Positions 11,335-22,967 of a stretch of 64,000 nucleotides of DNA are shown piece after piece (within the stretch, counting starts at the first letter, position 1; every line of letters begins with the position of its first letter). This DNA comes from Poecilobothrus nobilitatus (lineage: Eukaryota > Arthropoda > Insecta > Diptera > Dolichopodidae). A program made the translations under genes and the position numbers. The stretch spans positions 259,815,843-259,879,842 of the forward strand of contig OX352774.1 of the NCBI GenBank assembly GCA_947095535.1, given 5' to 3'. Under the pieces are notes generated by a model that worked only from the letters and a program-made list of their open reading frames with translations, was not told the origin of the DNA and made no database searches.

Positions 11335-12700
11335 GACGTTATAACATATTATATTTGCGATTTCAAGAATTTTAATTTTTTTGTTGTTGAGAATAGCGCA
11401 ATAATAAAGTGCCGTTATGTGATGAAGTAATCTTAAAACCCTTGGAAATGCAGCCAAAAATGATTTTGCTATAAAATCGGAGTAGGTTTGTTTTATTTTT
11501 ACAAAAAAATGTAAAGAATGTTTTCAGAATTTTGAACTAATAAAAAAATATTTATAGGTACATAAAATTACTTCCTTTAAGAAATAAATTAATATTTATG
11601 AAAATTTATAGTGTGCATTAAACTAAAGAATCAATTTTGCACTTTTAAAGTTAAATAAACACTAAAATTTATTCTGTTTCAAGTATCAAGTATATTGTAA
11701 CAAATTATATCTATATAAATGTTGTATATTTACATATAAGTTTTTTAGTCATCATAACTATTTTTTTTACTTTTCTTAAAAAACGTTTTACGTTTCATTA
11801 AGTCGTTCCGACCTTCTAAAGTTTTCTCGTTGTTGTTATGCATAAACGGTTCTACCAATTGAGTTTAAAGTTTGAAGATCTGTTACTTCTTGGTAAGTTG
11901 ATTTGAGTACAAACTATTACTTTGTTCTGATCCTCCTTTGTTCAACTTCAAACATTTGTTTTAGCGATTTATCTTCATTTTTTCATATGTTCGGGCCGGC
12001 CTGGAAACCCTAGCATATCAAAAATATTTCTAAATTGTTCGGTTTTCTGCCTAAACTATTTGACAGATTAAGTTAGAACTGTGTAAAAGTGTTATTTCTT
12101 GTCAATGAATAGTACAGCAATAAGTTAGTTAAAATTTCAAAACCCTTTGCGATTTCAAGAATTTTCATTTCTTTTGTTGTTGAGTCAAAATTTTTTAACC
12201 GACTAATTTTAATCATTTGCTCAGCATTGTTCTTTACTAGTTTAAGTGCACTGGATCATTTTGATTACGATCTGTTGATCCTTTTTAAAACGAAAGTTTA
12301 TTAAAAATTTTTAAATTCAGTTATAATTCATTAAAGTGTTCGACTCTGATCCTTAAAAATTTTGATTTTCTTTTTGTTCGCCCAATATAATCTGAACTAT
12401 TAGCTTGCAACTATTAAAAAACTTTGATCTTTCTAACACGGATCACTGCAACAATTTGTTTGAGTTTTGATAACCAGTGGTTAAAACAGACGTCTTAAGA
12501 AAAATTTAAATTTTTTTATTTTTGCCACCCTTAATAATTTGATCGATCTACATATTTTAAAATTAAAAGAGGTTCTGTTACTTTTCAAAGAAAATCTCCC
12601 AAAAAACACAGGATAACCCTGCTAGTTCTAATATAAAAAACTAAATCAAATGTACATATAGTATTTTTAGCAACATTTTATAATGAACTTTCACCAATTT
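11335..12700. other. Non-coding mosaic, mostly unrecognised
   Basis: Somewhat less AT-rich than average at 11790-12480. The phrase 'gcgatttcaagaattttaa' near 11378 recurs at about 12149 (as gcgatttcaagaattttcat), showing a small internal duplication of roughly 770 bp spacing. A GC-rich blip (cgggccggcctgg, about 11993-12005) stands out. No frame or family is identified. Confidence 0.4.
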
Positions 12701-12719
12701 AACATTTTATTATCTACTA

Positions 12720-13150
12720 AAAAACTTAATATACATACATATATATGTATATAAGACTTATATCAATGATTATTTAATGAACATATGTACTTCGATTTAA
12801 TTTGTCGCAATGTTTTCTGTTTAACTTTCCTTATCATATTCATTTTAATTCTAGAATTGTAATTCGTTGGAGATGTACATACATACATACATGCATAACA
12901 TACATACATACATAATACTCTGTTTTAAATCAAAGCGCAAAATATTAAAACTGTCTAATATATAAGTAATCCCACTTTATTTACATACATATAGAGAAAC
13001 CCACTTAGTATATAATAAAATGGGTTTGTTTGTTTTTTTCTTTGGTTAAAATACAGGGTGTATATTGTAAACCTACATATTTTGAGTTCATTTTAATTTT
13101 GCATCATAGAAATTATAGATAAAAGAATTTTGAAAAACTGTAAAGCCGTC
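12720..13150 (+). repeat. Duplicated block X
   Basis: Matches 17530-17935 with high identity: 'ttaattctagaatt', CATA microsatellite, 'ctctgttttaaatcaaagcg', 'gaaacccacttagta', 'aaaatgggtttgtttg', 'aaaatacagggtgtat', 'attatagataaaagaatttt'. The two blocks are in direct orientation about 4.8 kb apart. Confidence 0.85.
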
Positions 13151-13174
13151 ACTGCAGAATTTTTTTGACAGGTA

Positions 13175-14330
13175 GACGTGACGAAACAGGTTAACCGATC
13201 GTAATAGTATTAATCCAGTAAACTCTTTGGCAAGTTTACATATGACATAATATTTTATATATTAAAATTTTTTTTTGATTTTTTCAAACTTTGATTTACA
13301 ATTTTATTAACTGCTATATATTGTGTATTTTTAGTATATTATGTAATAATATTAAAGTTTCATACATTATGTATATGTATTGTCATGAAATGTATTGTCA
13401 CTAAACCTGAGTATTTCAATTCATTATAACAATGGGAAGTTAATTAACATATGAATTACAAACTTCTATAAGTTCAGAAGAAGAAACGAACTAATTAAAA
13501 GTATTAAAATAAAACAGCATAAAAATATATACATATGTATATGAACATACATATATGTATGTATATTGTTTTGTATTTGACACAATTAATTTCAAATTAT
13601 GAAAGAAAATTAAAATTATCTCTAGTAACACTAATATTTCTATCTAATTTTTTTATAAACAGAAATGTGCACATGCGTTTAAATTTTTTTTTTTATTGCA
13701 AAATCTTTAGCAATATTTTAAATAAAAACTATTGACCTTAACAATAATTATAGATTATACAAATAAATTAAGTACATATTACTGATATTAATAAACTAAA
13801 AAATAATTTTATTTCGGGGAAATCCCTTTTTGTGCAACAATATAATATTGCATGTACTTTAAAATATTGTTACATTAATTTAACAAATTGTATTATCAGT
13901 ATATTATTAAAAGTAATAAATTTTTTTTTGTCATATGCTAAACACAAGATTACTGATTTAATACATTGTATGGATGTCGTTTTCTTTTAGTTATCAGTTA
14001 TCATTGTAATTTTATTTCCGATTTTTGAATTGTTGACGTCAAATTTAAATTGACTGTATGAATATAAAAACTTTATAACAAAGAAAAAATTATGAGATAC
14101 TTCTGATGCAAGGGAAGACGTTTAAAGATTACATTATTATTTTCCGAACTTTAAATATTACATTATCACATAACGATACTTTATAATTACACATATTGTA
14201 TGATATTTTCTCAGATATATACATACATACATACATATATATCTCATATACATATGTATGTGTGTTTGAATTTAAAAAAAAAACTTAGTGATCTACCATT
14301 TGGTGTTACCTAACAAATTGCAAAAAGCTG
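13175..14330 (+). repeat. Duplicated block Y, with empty insertion site at 13724/13725
   Basis: Paralogue of 8230-8629 plus 10767-11330. At 13716-13730 it reads TTTTAAATAAAAACT with no element, where the other copy carries the 2137-bp copy A. This gives the pre-insertion sequence directly. Confidence 0.85.
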
Positions 14331-14339
14331 ATTTGTGAG

Positions 14340-16100
14340 CTGATATGATTATAACATACATTATGTAACTACATACGTATAAGCTTGCGATGTTTACGGT
14401 TATCGTTATACATATTCCAAAATGTTTTAATTGTAGATTAAACTAATTAAAATGTCCTTCAACAATGCCTACTTCAACTATAATATTTTTACACAATTTC
14501 TACTTTGTGATGAATGCATTTGCACAATTTTTATTGATGCAAAAATATTTACGTTATCGTACTGACTTCCTAAAAAAACTTCCTAAAAGTTTGTTTTTTA
14601 TACATCAGCGAATCAGTAAAAACACGGTAATCGGCTGGCAATCATTTGGAAACACGGTAATATTTGTAAAATTGTTATTTGAAACTATTATGGTTTCCCT
14701 GGCTTTGAAAATTTTAATTCTGACTTTGAAAAAATTTCTTCTTCTAGGTAAGGCGGTATGGGTAAAATAATATTTTTCATTTAATTGATCTCTATATTCA
14801 TAATTAAAAAATTACTTATTTGAATTTAGAATCACATTAAATCAATTACATTAGAATAAAAAAATATAAAACAAATCTATACACAGAGTCAAAAATAAAA
14901 AAAAACTTATTTATTAACTTGTTAATTTTTACTTAGATTGGATTCTTCATGCACCGATTTTACGTGGCGGTAATTTTTGACAGTTTTTTAATCAATGAAG
15001 AAAAATCGTTCAACATTTTCTCACTCGAGGTGAAAAGTTAAACCTACTTTATCTTTTCCATGACCGAATTCATACATACATATTAAGAAATTTAAAAGAT
15101 TATGATATATTGATACTTATGTATTCTCTGATGATATTATCTCTGAATGATATTATCTAATAAATCTTATTTTTTTACGGGTAACCTATATTAAAATATC
15201 CGTTTCTATAAATTTTCGTAAAATCTGTTTTTTTTCGAATTATATAGCATAAAATCAGCTTATTATTTTTTTTATTAGAAATATTAAACTTAGGTCACTT
15301 TTAGGTCTTTTTGTTAACAGTTTTTTAAATCATTTGGAAACTGACAACAGAAGGCTTGTTTATTTTTTTTTAATTTATTTTTAATTTAACGCAGCGCCCA
15401 GTATTCATCCTAATGGATGTGTCGGTCAAATTAATAACTTAGAAATTTACTAAATTTATTTGTATGTATTGAAAATGTACTTTTTTAAAAGTATATACTT
15501 TTAATGAAAGATATGTCTCTGATAATACTTTCAGTGGAAGATTTGTGTCTTTGAATACGTTTAGCAATGGTTTAGTGGAAGATTGTGACACTGCCAGTAT
15601 AAATTATATCAAGTGTGAATGTTTTATTATAGAAATAAAATAGTTTTTTTTATATGTTGGCAAGGTCTTACCAGCTTCTTGTGATATAATATAATATTAT
15701 ATAGGTACTTATTTATAAATATAAATATTTATTATTCTTTGTCTTCAAGACCTCAGAATGAGAGAATATATATTTTTTGTTTTATAAACTAAATACCTAA
15801 ATAAACAGTAGGTATCTACTTAATAAATTAAAACTAGATTAGGTACTATTTTGAGGTTTTGAAGAGAAGATAATAAATACAATTAAATTTTTGGATAAGT
15901 TAATTCTATGATTTCTTACAAAAGATAAAGTAGAATCTTACTTAATGCATCATAATATTTGGCGTCCCTCGTATCAGAACTACAACCAAAATTTATTTTT
16001 TCAAGTACATATATGATATGTACATAATACATGTAGCCTGCAGGTACATAGTATATGTACGTATACCAATATCATAAATATAAGTTATTCAAGAAAGTTC
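14340..16100. other. AT-rich stretch with one doubtful open frame
   Basis: A 101-codon plus-strand frame at 14465-14770 is hydrophobic and contains a short direct repeat (aaacacggtaat at about 14621 and 14650), with a possible splice donor (CTAGGTAAGG) near 14745. It is not recognised and I do not call it a gene. A palindromic GTACATA-rich patch lies at 16008-16060. The rest is AT-rich DNA. Confidence 0.35.
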
Positions 16101-16109
16101 TTCCAAAAA

Positions 16110-17510
16110 AAATTCGAAAAAATGTGCCTATATTAGTTTCACTCTGGCCGTCCTTCCGTCTGTTTACAAAACTACTACACCATTAAAGATAGAGAAAAAA
16201 ATGTTAACCATGGGTAGGTTTCATAAAAAAATTAATTTTGTGGAACAACTTTTTTATGTAGCGCCATCCATCGGGGAATTACAGCCCCTCAAACTTTAAA
16301 AAGCCCTATTTTTAAATGCTTGTATTTCACGTTGCGCTTAACATTTTTTCAATCTGAAAACGCCATTCGACAGGAATTTGTTTTACCTTTGTTAATCAAT
16401 ATCAAAATAATATATACTTTTTTAAATTTAGTATTTAAATTTACCGTTATATGAAAACCAAATTTTGCATGATATTTCTACCTTCATAATTCAGGTACGC
16501 TTTTAGATAGGGAATTGAAATTTTAAGGCAAGAAAGAACTTTCTGAATTAGTATAAGTTTCCTCAGAAAATTTTTTTGGATCACTCCCTGTTTATTAGCT
16601 ATTAGAGCTCAAAAATATAGAATTTGCTATTTTTAAACACCTGTAACTTAGGCATCTGCACACATTTTTCTTCGGCAAGACAGAAAAATTTAAGCTCCAA
16701 TAATATATCTTTACGTGATGTGTTAATGGTTTCTTTTATATGTATAGGGTTCCAGAGTTACAACCACCCAATATTACAAAAAAAGCCCTATTTTCAGATG
16801 TATATATATCTCAGACTCTGCGTAGTAGTTTTACAATATTGTAACTTTGGCACTTGTACACATTTTTCTTCGGGCAGGCTAGAAAATTAAAATTTCAGTA
16901 ATATATTTTTACGTCTACCAACGATTTACAGCCTCTCAAAATTTCATAAAAGTCTTATTTCCACATATTTTGTTATTATATGAAATTTACAATTTTGGTA
17001 CAACTCACAAGTCTAAATAGTTTGGTATTATCTTTTAGAAATGTGCGCCTTTAAAAACCGTTGATTTACATTCTGCCTTGTTTGTATTACGTATCATCCT
17101 CAACAAGTTTTAATTATTATTGACAGATAAAAAAGTATAAAAAAACAAAGAAGGGCAAAAAACTCATATAAATTCTTCTTACACAGAAATTTTATATGAA
17201 AACCTTGGAGTTGAAAAAGTTAGTTGTTAGTCGTCAGTCAAAAGTTACCTGAAGTTTTGATCGGAGCTCAACAAAATGAGGAGCCCAGAAATTGAACCAA
17301 AATATTTTGTATTAATTTCAAGACTCTAGCTTTCTAAGTCTTTAAATTATCATGCTGTTGGATATGGACGGAAGGACAAAGCTTAATCGACCAATTTTTC
17401 GATTCTGATCCAATCCATATTCTTGAGTTTATATCTAGCATACTTATTTCGAAGTGTTACAAACTGCGAAGCAATTTTAATATACCCAAGACTATCATAT
17501 ACTGGTATAT
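16110..17510 (-). mobile_element. Second-family Helentron-like element, foldback arrangement
   Basis: The right end is a 5'-type terminus on the minus strand: TATACC at 17510-17505, with GGTATA 24 bp further in forming a terminal stem, then TGTAACACTTCGAAATAAG and GATTGGATCAGAAT, which parallel the first family. A GTCC/GTCT-like run (cggaaggac) lies near 17370. The left part (about 16140-16450) carries a second GTCC-like run (ccgtccttccgtctg) and the core motif in the opposite direction, so the copy appears to be two opposed halves like copy A. The left end is not defined. It encodes no protein. Confidence 0.65.
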
Positions 17511-17529
17511 AAAAATTAATACAAGTAGA

Positions 17530-17935
17530 CATACATATGTAAATATATAAGACTTATACATTATTGATCATACTGCGATTTAATTTCTTACAATGTCTTC
17601 CTTAATTCTAGAATTTTCATTCGTGGAAAATGTAAATACATACATAACATACATACATACATAATATTACTCTGTTTTAAATCAAAGCGCAAAATATTAA
17701 AACTGTCTAATATATAAATAATCCCACTTTATTTATATATACATATATAGAAACCCACTTAGTACATAAATAAAATGGGTTTGTTTGTTTTTTATTTTGG
17801 GTTAAAATACAGGGTGTATTTTATATACCTAACTATTTTAAGTTAATTTTAAATTAAACAAAACAATTTTTTGCATTATAAAAATTATAGATAAAAGAAT
17901 TTTGAAAAATTAAAGTAAAGCCTTCAAGTGAATTT
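17530..17935 (+). repeat. Duplicated block X'
   Basis: Second copy of 12720-13150, starting just after the 5' end of the element at 17510 and ending near the Lys-rich AT stretch at 17940. Indels are mainly in the CATA microsatellite and in 'aagttaattttaaattaaac', which is absent from the other copy. Confidence 0.85.
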
Positions 17936-17939
17936 TTAG

Positions 17940-18900
17940 TGATTGTTTTTAGTAAAACAAAAAAAAAATAATTAGAAAATATTTAAAATAATAATATCTA
18001 AGATGAAGAGCAATACACCTTTACAACCTAAGCATTACAGCTTTTAAATATTAACAAATAAAGGTTAGTTATTGACACCTACCTTCCTCGGCGCCCTCTT
18101 TAAGTTAAGAAGCATAGAGCATCTACTAAGTCAATTATTATTCATATTTTAACTAAGAAATCTGAAATATGAAATCATTTATTTCACTAAGCTGTTGATT
18201 GATCCAGCTGAAGATTAATTTCACGATTAATTTACCGATTACATTAAGAAGTCAACTGACTTCAAAATTAAAAAAAAAAAAAAAAAATTTTCTAATGTTT
18301 TAAATGACCTTTGTTTCCTTTTGCATATTTCTCAGTTATATTATTATTAATTAATCTTTTTACTGTAATCTATTTTTTAAAAAATGCTGATTTTAATAAA
18401 AATAAGCAGTTATCATTATCTTTAATTACATTTTATAAATAAAAAAAAAACAAAGAAAATAGTTTACTTTGGAAAAATTTTTTTTTTTTTAATTACATTC
18501 AGGGATAAAGTTTTCATTTTTAGAATAATAGGTAAATATATAAAAGGTAGAAATTTTAAATTTTTAAATTAGTTTAAATTGTTTATTGATTCAAAACAGT
18601 CGATCATATCAAGATTTATAAGCTTCCGAATCTTTTTATATACATACATATAAAATATTTAGGGTAATAAGGTAAGATTTTTAATTTATTTTTTGTGTAA
18701 TATTAAAATGGAATATAATAAATAAATGATAGAAAGGATCTTGATGACTGAGTGTTTAAGTTCCTAATTGAAAGCATTCAAATGAAGTGTTGACTCAAAT
18801 TTTGACCAATTTGAAAAAAAAAAAAATTTTACAAATTTCAATTTTTATTCACAGTACCAAATATATAAATTTCGAATAAACCTCATTTTATATAATTTAT
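17940..18900. other. AT-rich non-coding stretch
   Basis: A17/T12 homopolymers at about 18273 and 18480. No coding or repeat signal is seen. It forms the upstream side of the gene at 19315, but I cannot name a promoter in it. Confidence 0.4.
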
Positions 18901-18903
18901 TAA

Positions 18904-19158
18904 GAACCTCGGTAGGTGGCTTAGCGATTACTCGTAGCATATTAACCGAGGTAGTGCGGATTTAAATCCTGTAGCAAGTGTTAGCAAATTTTTTTGCTTG
19001 TAGAGAAAACTTATTAAAAAAGTGGTTTTTCTTAAAAACTCCCCCTTGCTACATACAAAATTAACTCTAAATATACATATATATAGATCGGTCTTAGTAC
19101 TCAATGGTTTAGTCATTTTGCACTATCATAAGGGATTTATAATATTAAATAAATAAAT
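18904..19158 (+). mobile_element. tRNA-derived SINE, family 2
   Basis: The tRNA-like head has an A-box-like word (GGTGGCTTAGCGA, about 18913) and a B box (GCGGATTTAAATCC, 18956-18969). It is followed by a body ending AACTCCCCCTTGCTAC and a tail of AAAT repeats (19143-19158). The body and tail match the copy at 35932-36217, including 'ataatattaa' just before the tail. The A-to-B box spacing is tRNA-like, but no acceptor stem closes, so it is not a tRNA gene. It ends about 160 bp before the start codon of the gene at 19315. Confidence 0.75.
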
Positions 19159-19314
19159 AATTTTATGAACTTAGCAGCAGAAGATTCATAATAATGGTTT
19201 TTTATGCCATAAAAATTGTAAAATTCGTTTAAAATTATTAAAATGAAAATTAATAATAAATAGCAAATGGTAATGGCAATTGGTAATTTTTTTAAATTTT
19301 CTTTAAAGGTTAAA

Positions 19315-19374
19315 ATGAAATCAAAAATTAATTTATTAATAATATTTGTCCTATATTTGACAAAAGTGGAGGGA
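19315..19374 (+). other. Signal peptide of the secreted protein
   Basis: Codons 1-20: a Lys-containing start, a hydrophobic core (INLLIIFVLYLT), and a small residue before Gln21 (VEG|Q). This directs the product to the secretory pathway, in keeping with its Cys-rich EGF and type-3 repeats. The upstream in-frame ATGs at 19267 and 19273 would add 14 to 16 residues before it. Confidence 0.75.
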
Positions 19375-22047
19375 CAATCTAAGGCCACAATAATACCATA
19401 TAACAATCCTATATATACAAATAATTTAAGTCCACCGCTACAACAACTTAAACTAGATTTTGAACCTAATTTTTTTGATTATTGGGTAAAACTATTACCT
19501 AATCAAAAAAATGAACCAGAAGGTTCCATTAAAAAAGTATCTCCAACACAATTATCAACAGTTAATATAGTACAAACATTGGAACTAAATAAAACTGACT
19601 TGGTTCAATGTGAAATTATTAATCCGATAACAGAACGAAAACCAATAATAAGTAAGTATATAAATTTAAAAATGTACTTATACTAATTAATAATTTAAAT
19701 GCAGGTGTATAATGAATTAAATATATTTAATTTAAAACAGATCTTTAAAATTATTAATTAAAATTTTCATTAATACTTTATTAAATAGTAATTCATACGT
19801 CTAGTACTACAAGCGAATCTCCGGACGTAACAAAATTTTCAAATCCAACAAAGGAAAATTGTTTTTCGTTTAGGGTGATGACAAAAGGAGTCGCAGAAAT
19901 ATATCTATATAGTGATTTACTAACATTTAAACATGTTGTCGTAACATTAGGTATAAATAACAATACAGAATCATATATGAGAGATATTCATGGTACATGC
20001 GAAGACTGTAAACCGAAAAAAACATATAACATATTAGATTCATACGAATATAAAGGATTTTGGATTGAATTAAATAAAGGTACGATTACAGTTGGTCGGG
20101 AAGACCAAACTGAGAAATTGCTCAGCAACACGTTTTACAATGATTTAGACGAAATACGTTTTATTGGGCTATCCACATCTGGAAATGTAGAACATGGTTC
20201 ATGGAAAATTATGGGTATGTAATATTTTATTAATTTTTCTTTAATACATATAATAATATGCTATGCATATATTTTTAAGAACCGTTTTGTCCAAGTACTC
20301 TTAAAAAAACAAATAAAGAACGATCATATGTAACAAAATGTCATAAAATATTCGATAAAACTGCCTTAAGACTATCTGATTTATCTGTAGAAACAAAATT
20401 ATTAAAAAAAGTTGAAGCATTAGAAGACGAGTTCAACACAGAAAAAATTGAAACTAAAATTAGTAAAACTAAAATTAAGGAATATTATATGACCAATTTA
20501 CATGAATTGTATATTGAAGAATATGTGGATCTGCAAAGAAAATGCAGAAAAAGAAATTGTGCAAACATGGAAAAAATCAGATTAAAAATTAATAATTTTG
20601 AAAATATTTTAAAAAATAAAATTAAAGAAGTGATCGAAAATCCGAATTGTTCTCCAAATGGTATTTATGATGAAATTTTAGACAACTGTATTTGTAAAAA
20701 AGGTTTTGCCGGAAACGGATATTACTGTGAAAAAGATACAGATGGCGATCGGTTTCCTGACAAAAATATCAAAGAATGTAGTGGAAAATTGGAATGTCAA
20801 AAGGTAGATTATGGTTTATTATTATTATTATAGGACAAAATATACATTAATATACAAAAAAAAAACTTTTTTAAATAAGTGATTGAGTTGACAACTCATG
20901 CAATTTAGTAAATTCGTGTGGAGTTGCCGTTTCTCCATTTTAATCCGTGTAGTTGCTTTTCAAATATTTCAGGTATTTTTAATATAAGTCCAGTAACATA
21001 ATTTTGACAGCTAGTTATATTAAGAAAATAGAGTTATTTTTTATGTTGTTGAGTTCTACTGTTTGGTATGTCTAATAGTTCTTTATTTCTTGTTTCTTTA
21101 TTGGTGAAAATTTAAACTATTATAAGTTAAGATAAAGTTGAATTCAAAAAATTTTATTAGAATTTAAATAACAGATTTTAATACTGCTTTACTTTAAAAT
21201 GAATTAAAATTTTTATTTAATTTTATAATTGATAATATAATTTTGCTTATTTTTGCTTAATTTGATATAATTATATATAGGATAATTGCATCAGCATATT
21301 TAATTCAGATCAAGCAGATTGGAATAGTGATGGTGTTGGCGATGTTTGCGAACATGAAATCTTGAATAATGATAAAAATAATAATAATAATAATTTCTAC
21401 AAATACAACATATTCAATGATAATAATATTGTATCTGAACAAATATCGGATGAATATGCCAGCGAAGAAGAAATACTGTTAAATGATGCAAGTGAAATGA
21501 ACTGTGCTAAATTCACAGTACCAGATTTAAAAATTGGGCAAAAATGTTTGTTAGCAACGGATTTCTTTGTCCCATTTAATTTTAATGAGACAAAAATTGA
21601 AATTTTATTCACACAAATGAATTCAAAAAAATTGTATAAACTCACATGGGATAATAAAGAAAATCCCAGATTTAAACTTAATATTTTGAAAGATTTAAAT
21701 GAAAAAGCTGATGATTTTGAATCAAATATAATTAAAAAAACAAATGCTCTATGGATAAATAAAAAACCAAGAATATTTGAACCAGCTAGAAATTATAGGC
21801 TTTTTATAAATTATAGTTCAAATAAATTACAACTTAGGTAAGCTAACCTTAAAAAAAAGTATTATATAATAATATAAAATTTTTTTTTTTTTTTTATTGT
21901 TATAGAATAAGTGATTTTCGAGGAGATATAATTGATTCGACATCTCTCACTATAAGTGATTGGAAAGAAGGTATAGCAATTGGTAAAGTTTGTTCTACAT
22001 CTGCAACTATTGAATGGTTTGGAGGTGTTGCTCATCATTGTAAATGA
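19315..22047 (+). CDS. Secreted Methyltransf_FA / EGF-like / thrombospondin type-3 repeat protein, five exons
   Basis: Exons 19315-19651, 19789-20214, 20280-20803, 21281-21837 and 21906-22047, all with GT-AG introns of 137, 65, 477 and 68 bp and consistent phases, give 661 residues. Start chosen at 19315 because it gives a clean signal peptide (hydrophobic INLLIIFVLYLT, likely cut after VEG, residue 20); an in-frame ATG at 19267 would bury it. Residues about 137-254 match the Methyltransf_FA (farnesoic acid O-methyltransferase) domain: GFWIELNKGTITVGRE and RFIGLSTSGNVEHGSW. That domain is known as a module in many non-enzymatic arthropod proteins, so enzyme activity is not implied. Residues 260-377 are charged and probably helical. 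Residues 378-404 are EGF-like (CxCxxGFxGxGxxC). Residues 407-452 are a thrombospondin type-3-like Ca2+ repeat (DTDGDRFPD, DNCISIFNSDQADWNSDG). The C-terminal 200 residues are unrecognised. Inferred role: an extracellular Ca2+-binding adhesion or matrix protein. Confidence 0.88.
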
Positions 22048-22157
22048 TTAGAAGAAGGAAAACAAAAAACAAAAAAAAAAATATAACATTAGTCAGCCAT
22101 TTTTTTTTTTTTTATTTAAACTTTAAAAACAAAAATTCAACTTAATTAAAGAAGAGA

Positions 22158-22163
22158 AATAAA
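22158..22163 (+). terminator. Polyadenylation signal of the secreted-protein gene
   Basis: AATAAA lies 111 bp after the TGA at 22045-22047, followed by a T-rich stretch (22166-22205) suited to a downstream element. Other AATAAA-like words are common in this AT-rich DNA, so the exact site is inferred. Confidence 0.5.
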
Positions 22164-22329
22164 TACTTTTTTTGTAACTTTGTTAAAAAATATTTTTTTT
22201 TTTTTATTTATTTATGTATTATTATTTTTAGTACATTTTACTTAATAATTTAATTTTATCTGTCTGTCAATGTATAAAATTTTTACACTGCTTAAGATGT
22301 AGCAATAATTTTTTTTTACTATATGGATA

Positions 22330-22870
22330 GATGTGATAAAAATATTAATTTTGTAGATGAATTTTAATTATTAAGAAGTTAAAACAGGCCCTCAAAGTTT
22401 AAAAAATTTCTATTTTCTAAAGATTATATCTAAGATTCAACTTAACAAATCTTCAATGTAAAAATGTCAAACGTCATCACATATATTTTAGCATTACATA
22501 AAAATTACACAAATATTTTTCAATTTATACTGTTTTAAGTTACCGTTATTTGAAGAAAACTTTTTGCAAAAATTTGCTTTTTTAATATCTCTGACATACG
22601 CTTTTAGTTGGAACCTTTTAATTGAGAGAAGAAAAAATTTTCAGAATTATGGATAAGTTAACTCAGAAATTTGTTTTATATCACACCTTGTTTAAAACAT
22701 ATTAGAAGTGAAAAATTGAAATTTTCTATTTTTAGACACCGATACAATTTTTTCAAAGTAAAATGGAAATTATTTTACAACGCATTCTTAATTACTATAT
22801 GTATAGCGTTTTCTGAATTATAGTTTTACTAAATTGTTCATTTTTCATTCGTTTACAAATAAGTTCATAT
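22330..22870 (+). repeat. Degenerate copy of the older rolling-circle-like family
   Basis: Contains in order 'aaaatattaattttgtag', 'ggccctcaaagttt', 'aacttaacaaat', the core TTACCGTTATTTGAAGAAA (about 22541), 'acgcttttagttggaac' and 'tatcacaccttgttt', matching the middle of the copies at 16110 and 26080. No termini are visible; it begins about 170 bp after the polyadenylation signal of the gene. Confidence 0.6.
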
Positions 22871-22967
22871 ATTTTAGCTAATTATTCGATTTTAATATTG
22901 TAATGGAAGAGATATAATAATGACATACCATTTTTGTTTCTAAATATTATTATTAATATCACTTTTA

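Noticed and set aside
14465..14770. 101-codon hydrophobic frame as a receptor-like gene
   Set aside because: No motif, no supported exon neighbours, and an internal short duplication; hydrophobic frames are common in T-rich DNA.
19137..19406. 89-codon minus-strand frame overlapping exon 1
   Set aside because: Shadow of the signal-peptide exon and the SINE tail; no independent support.
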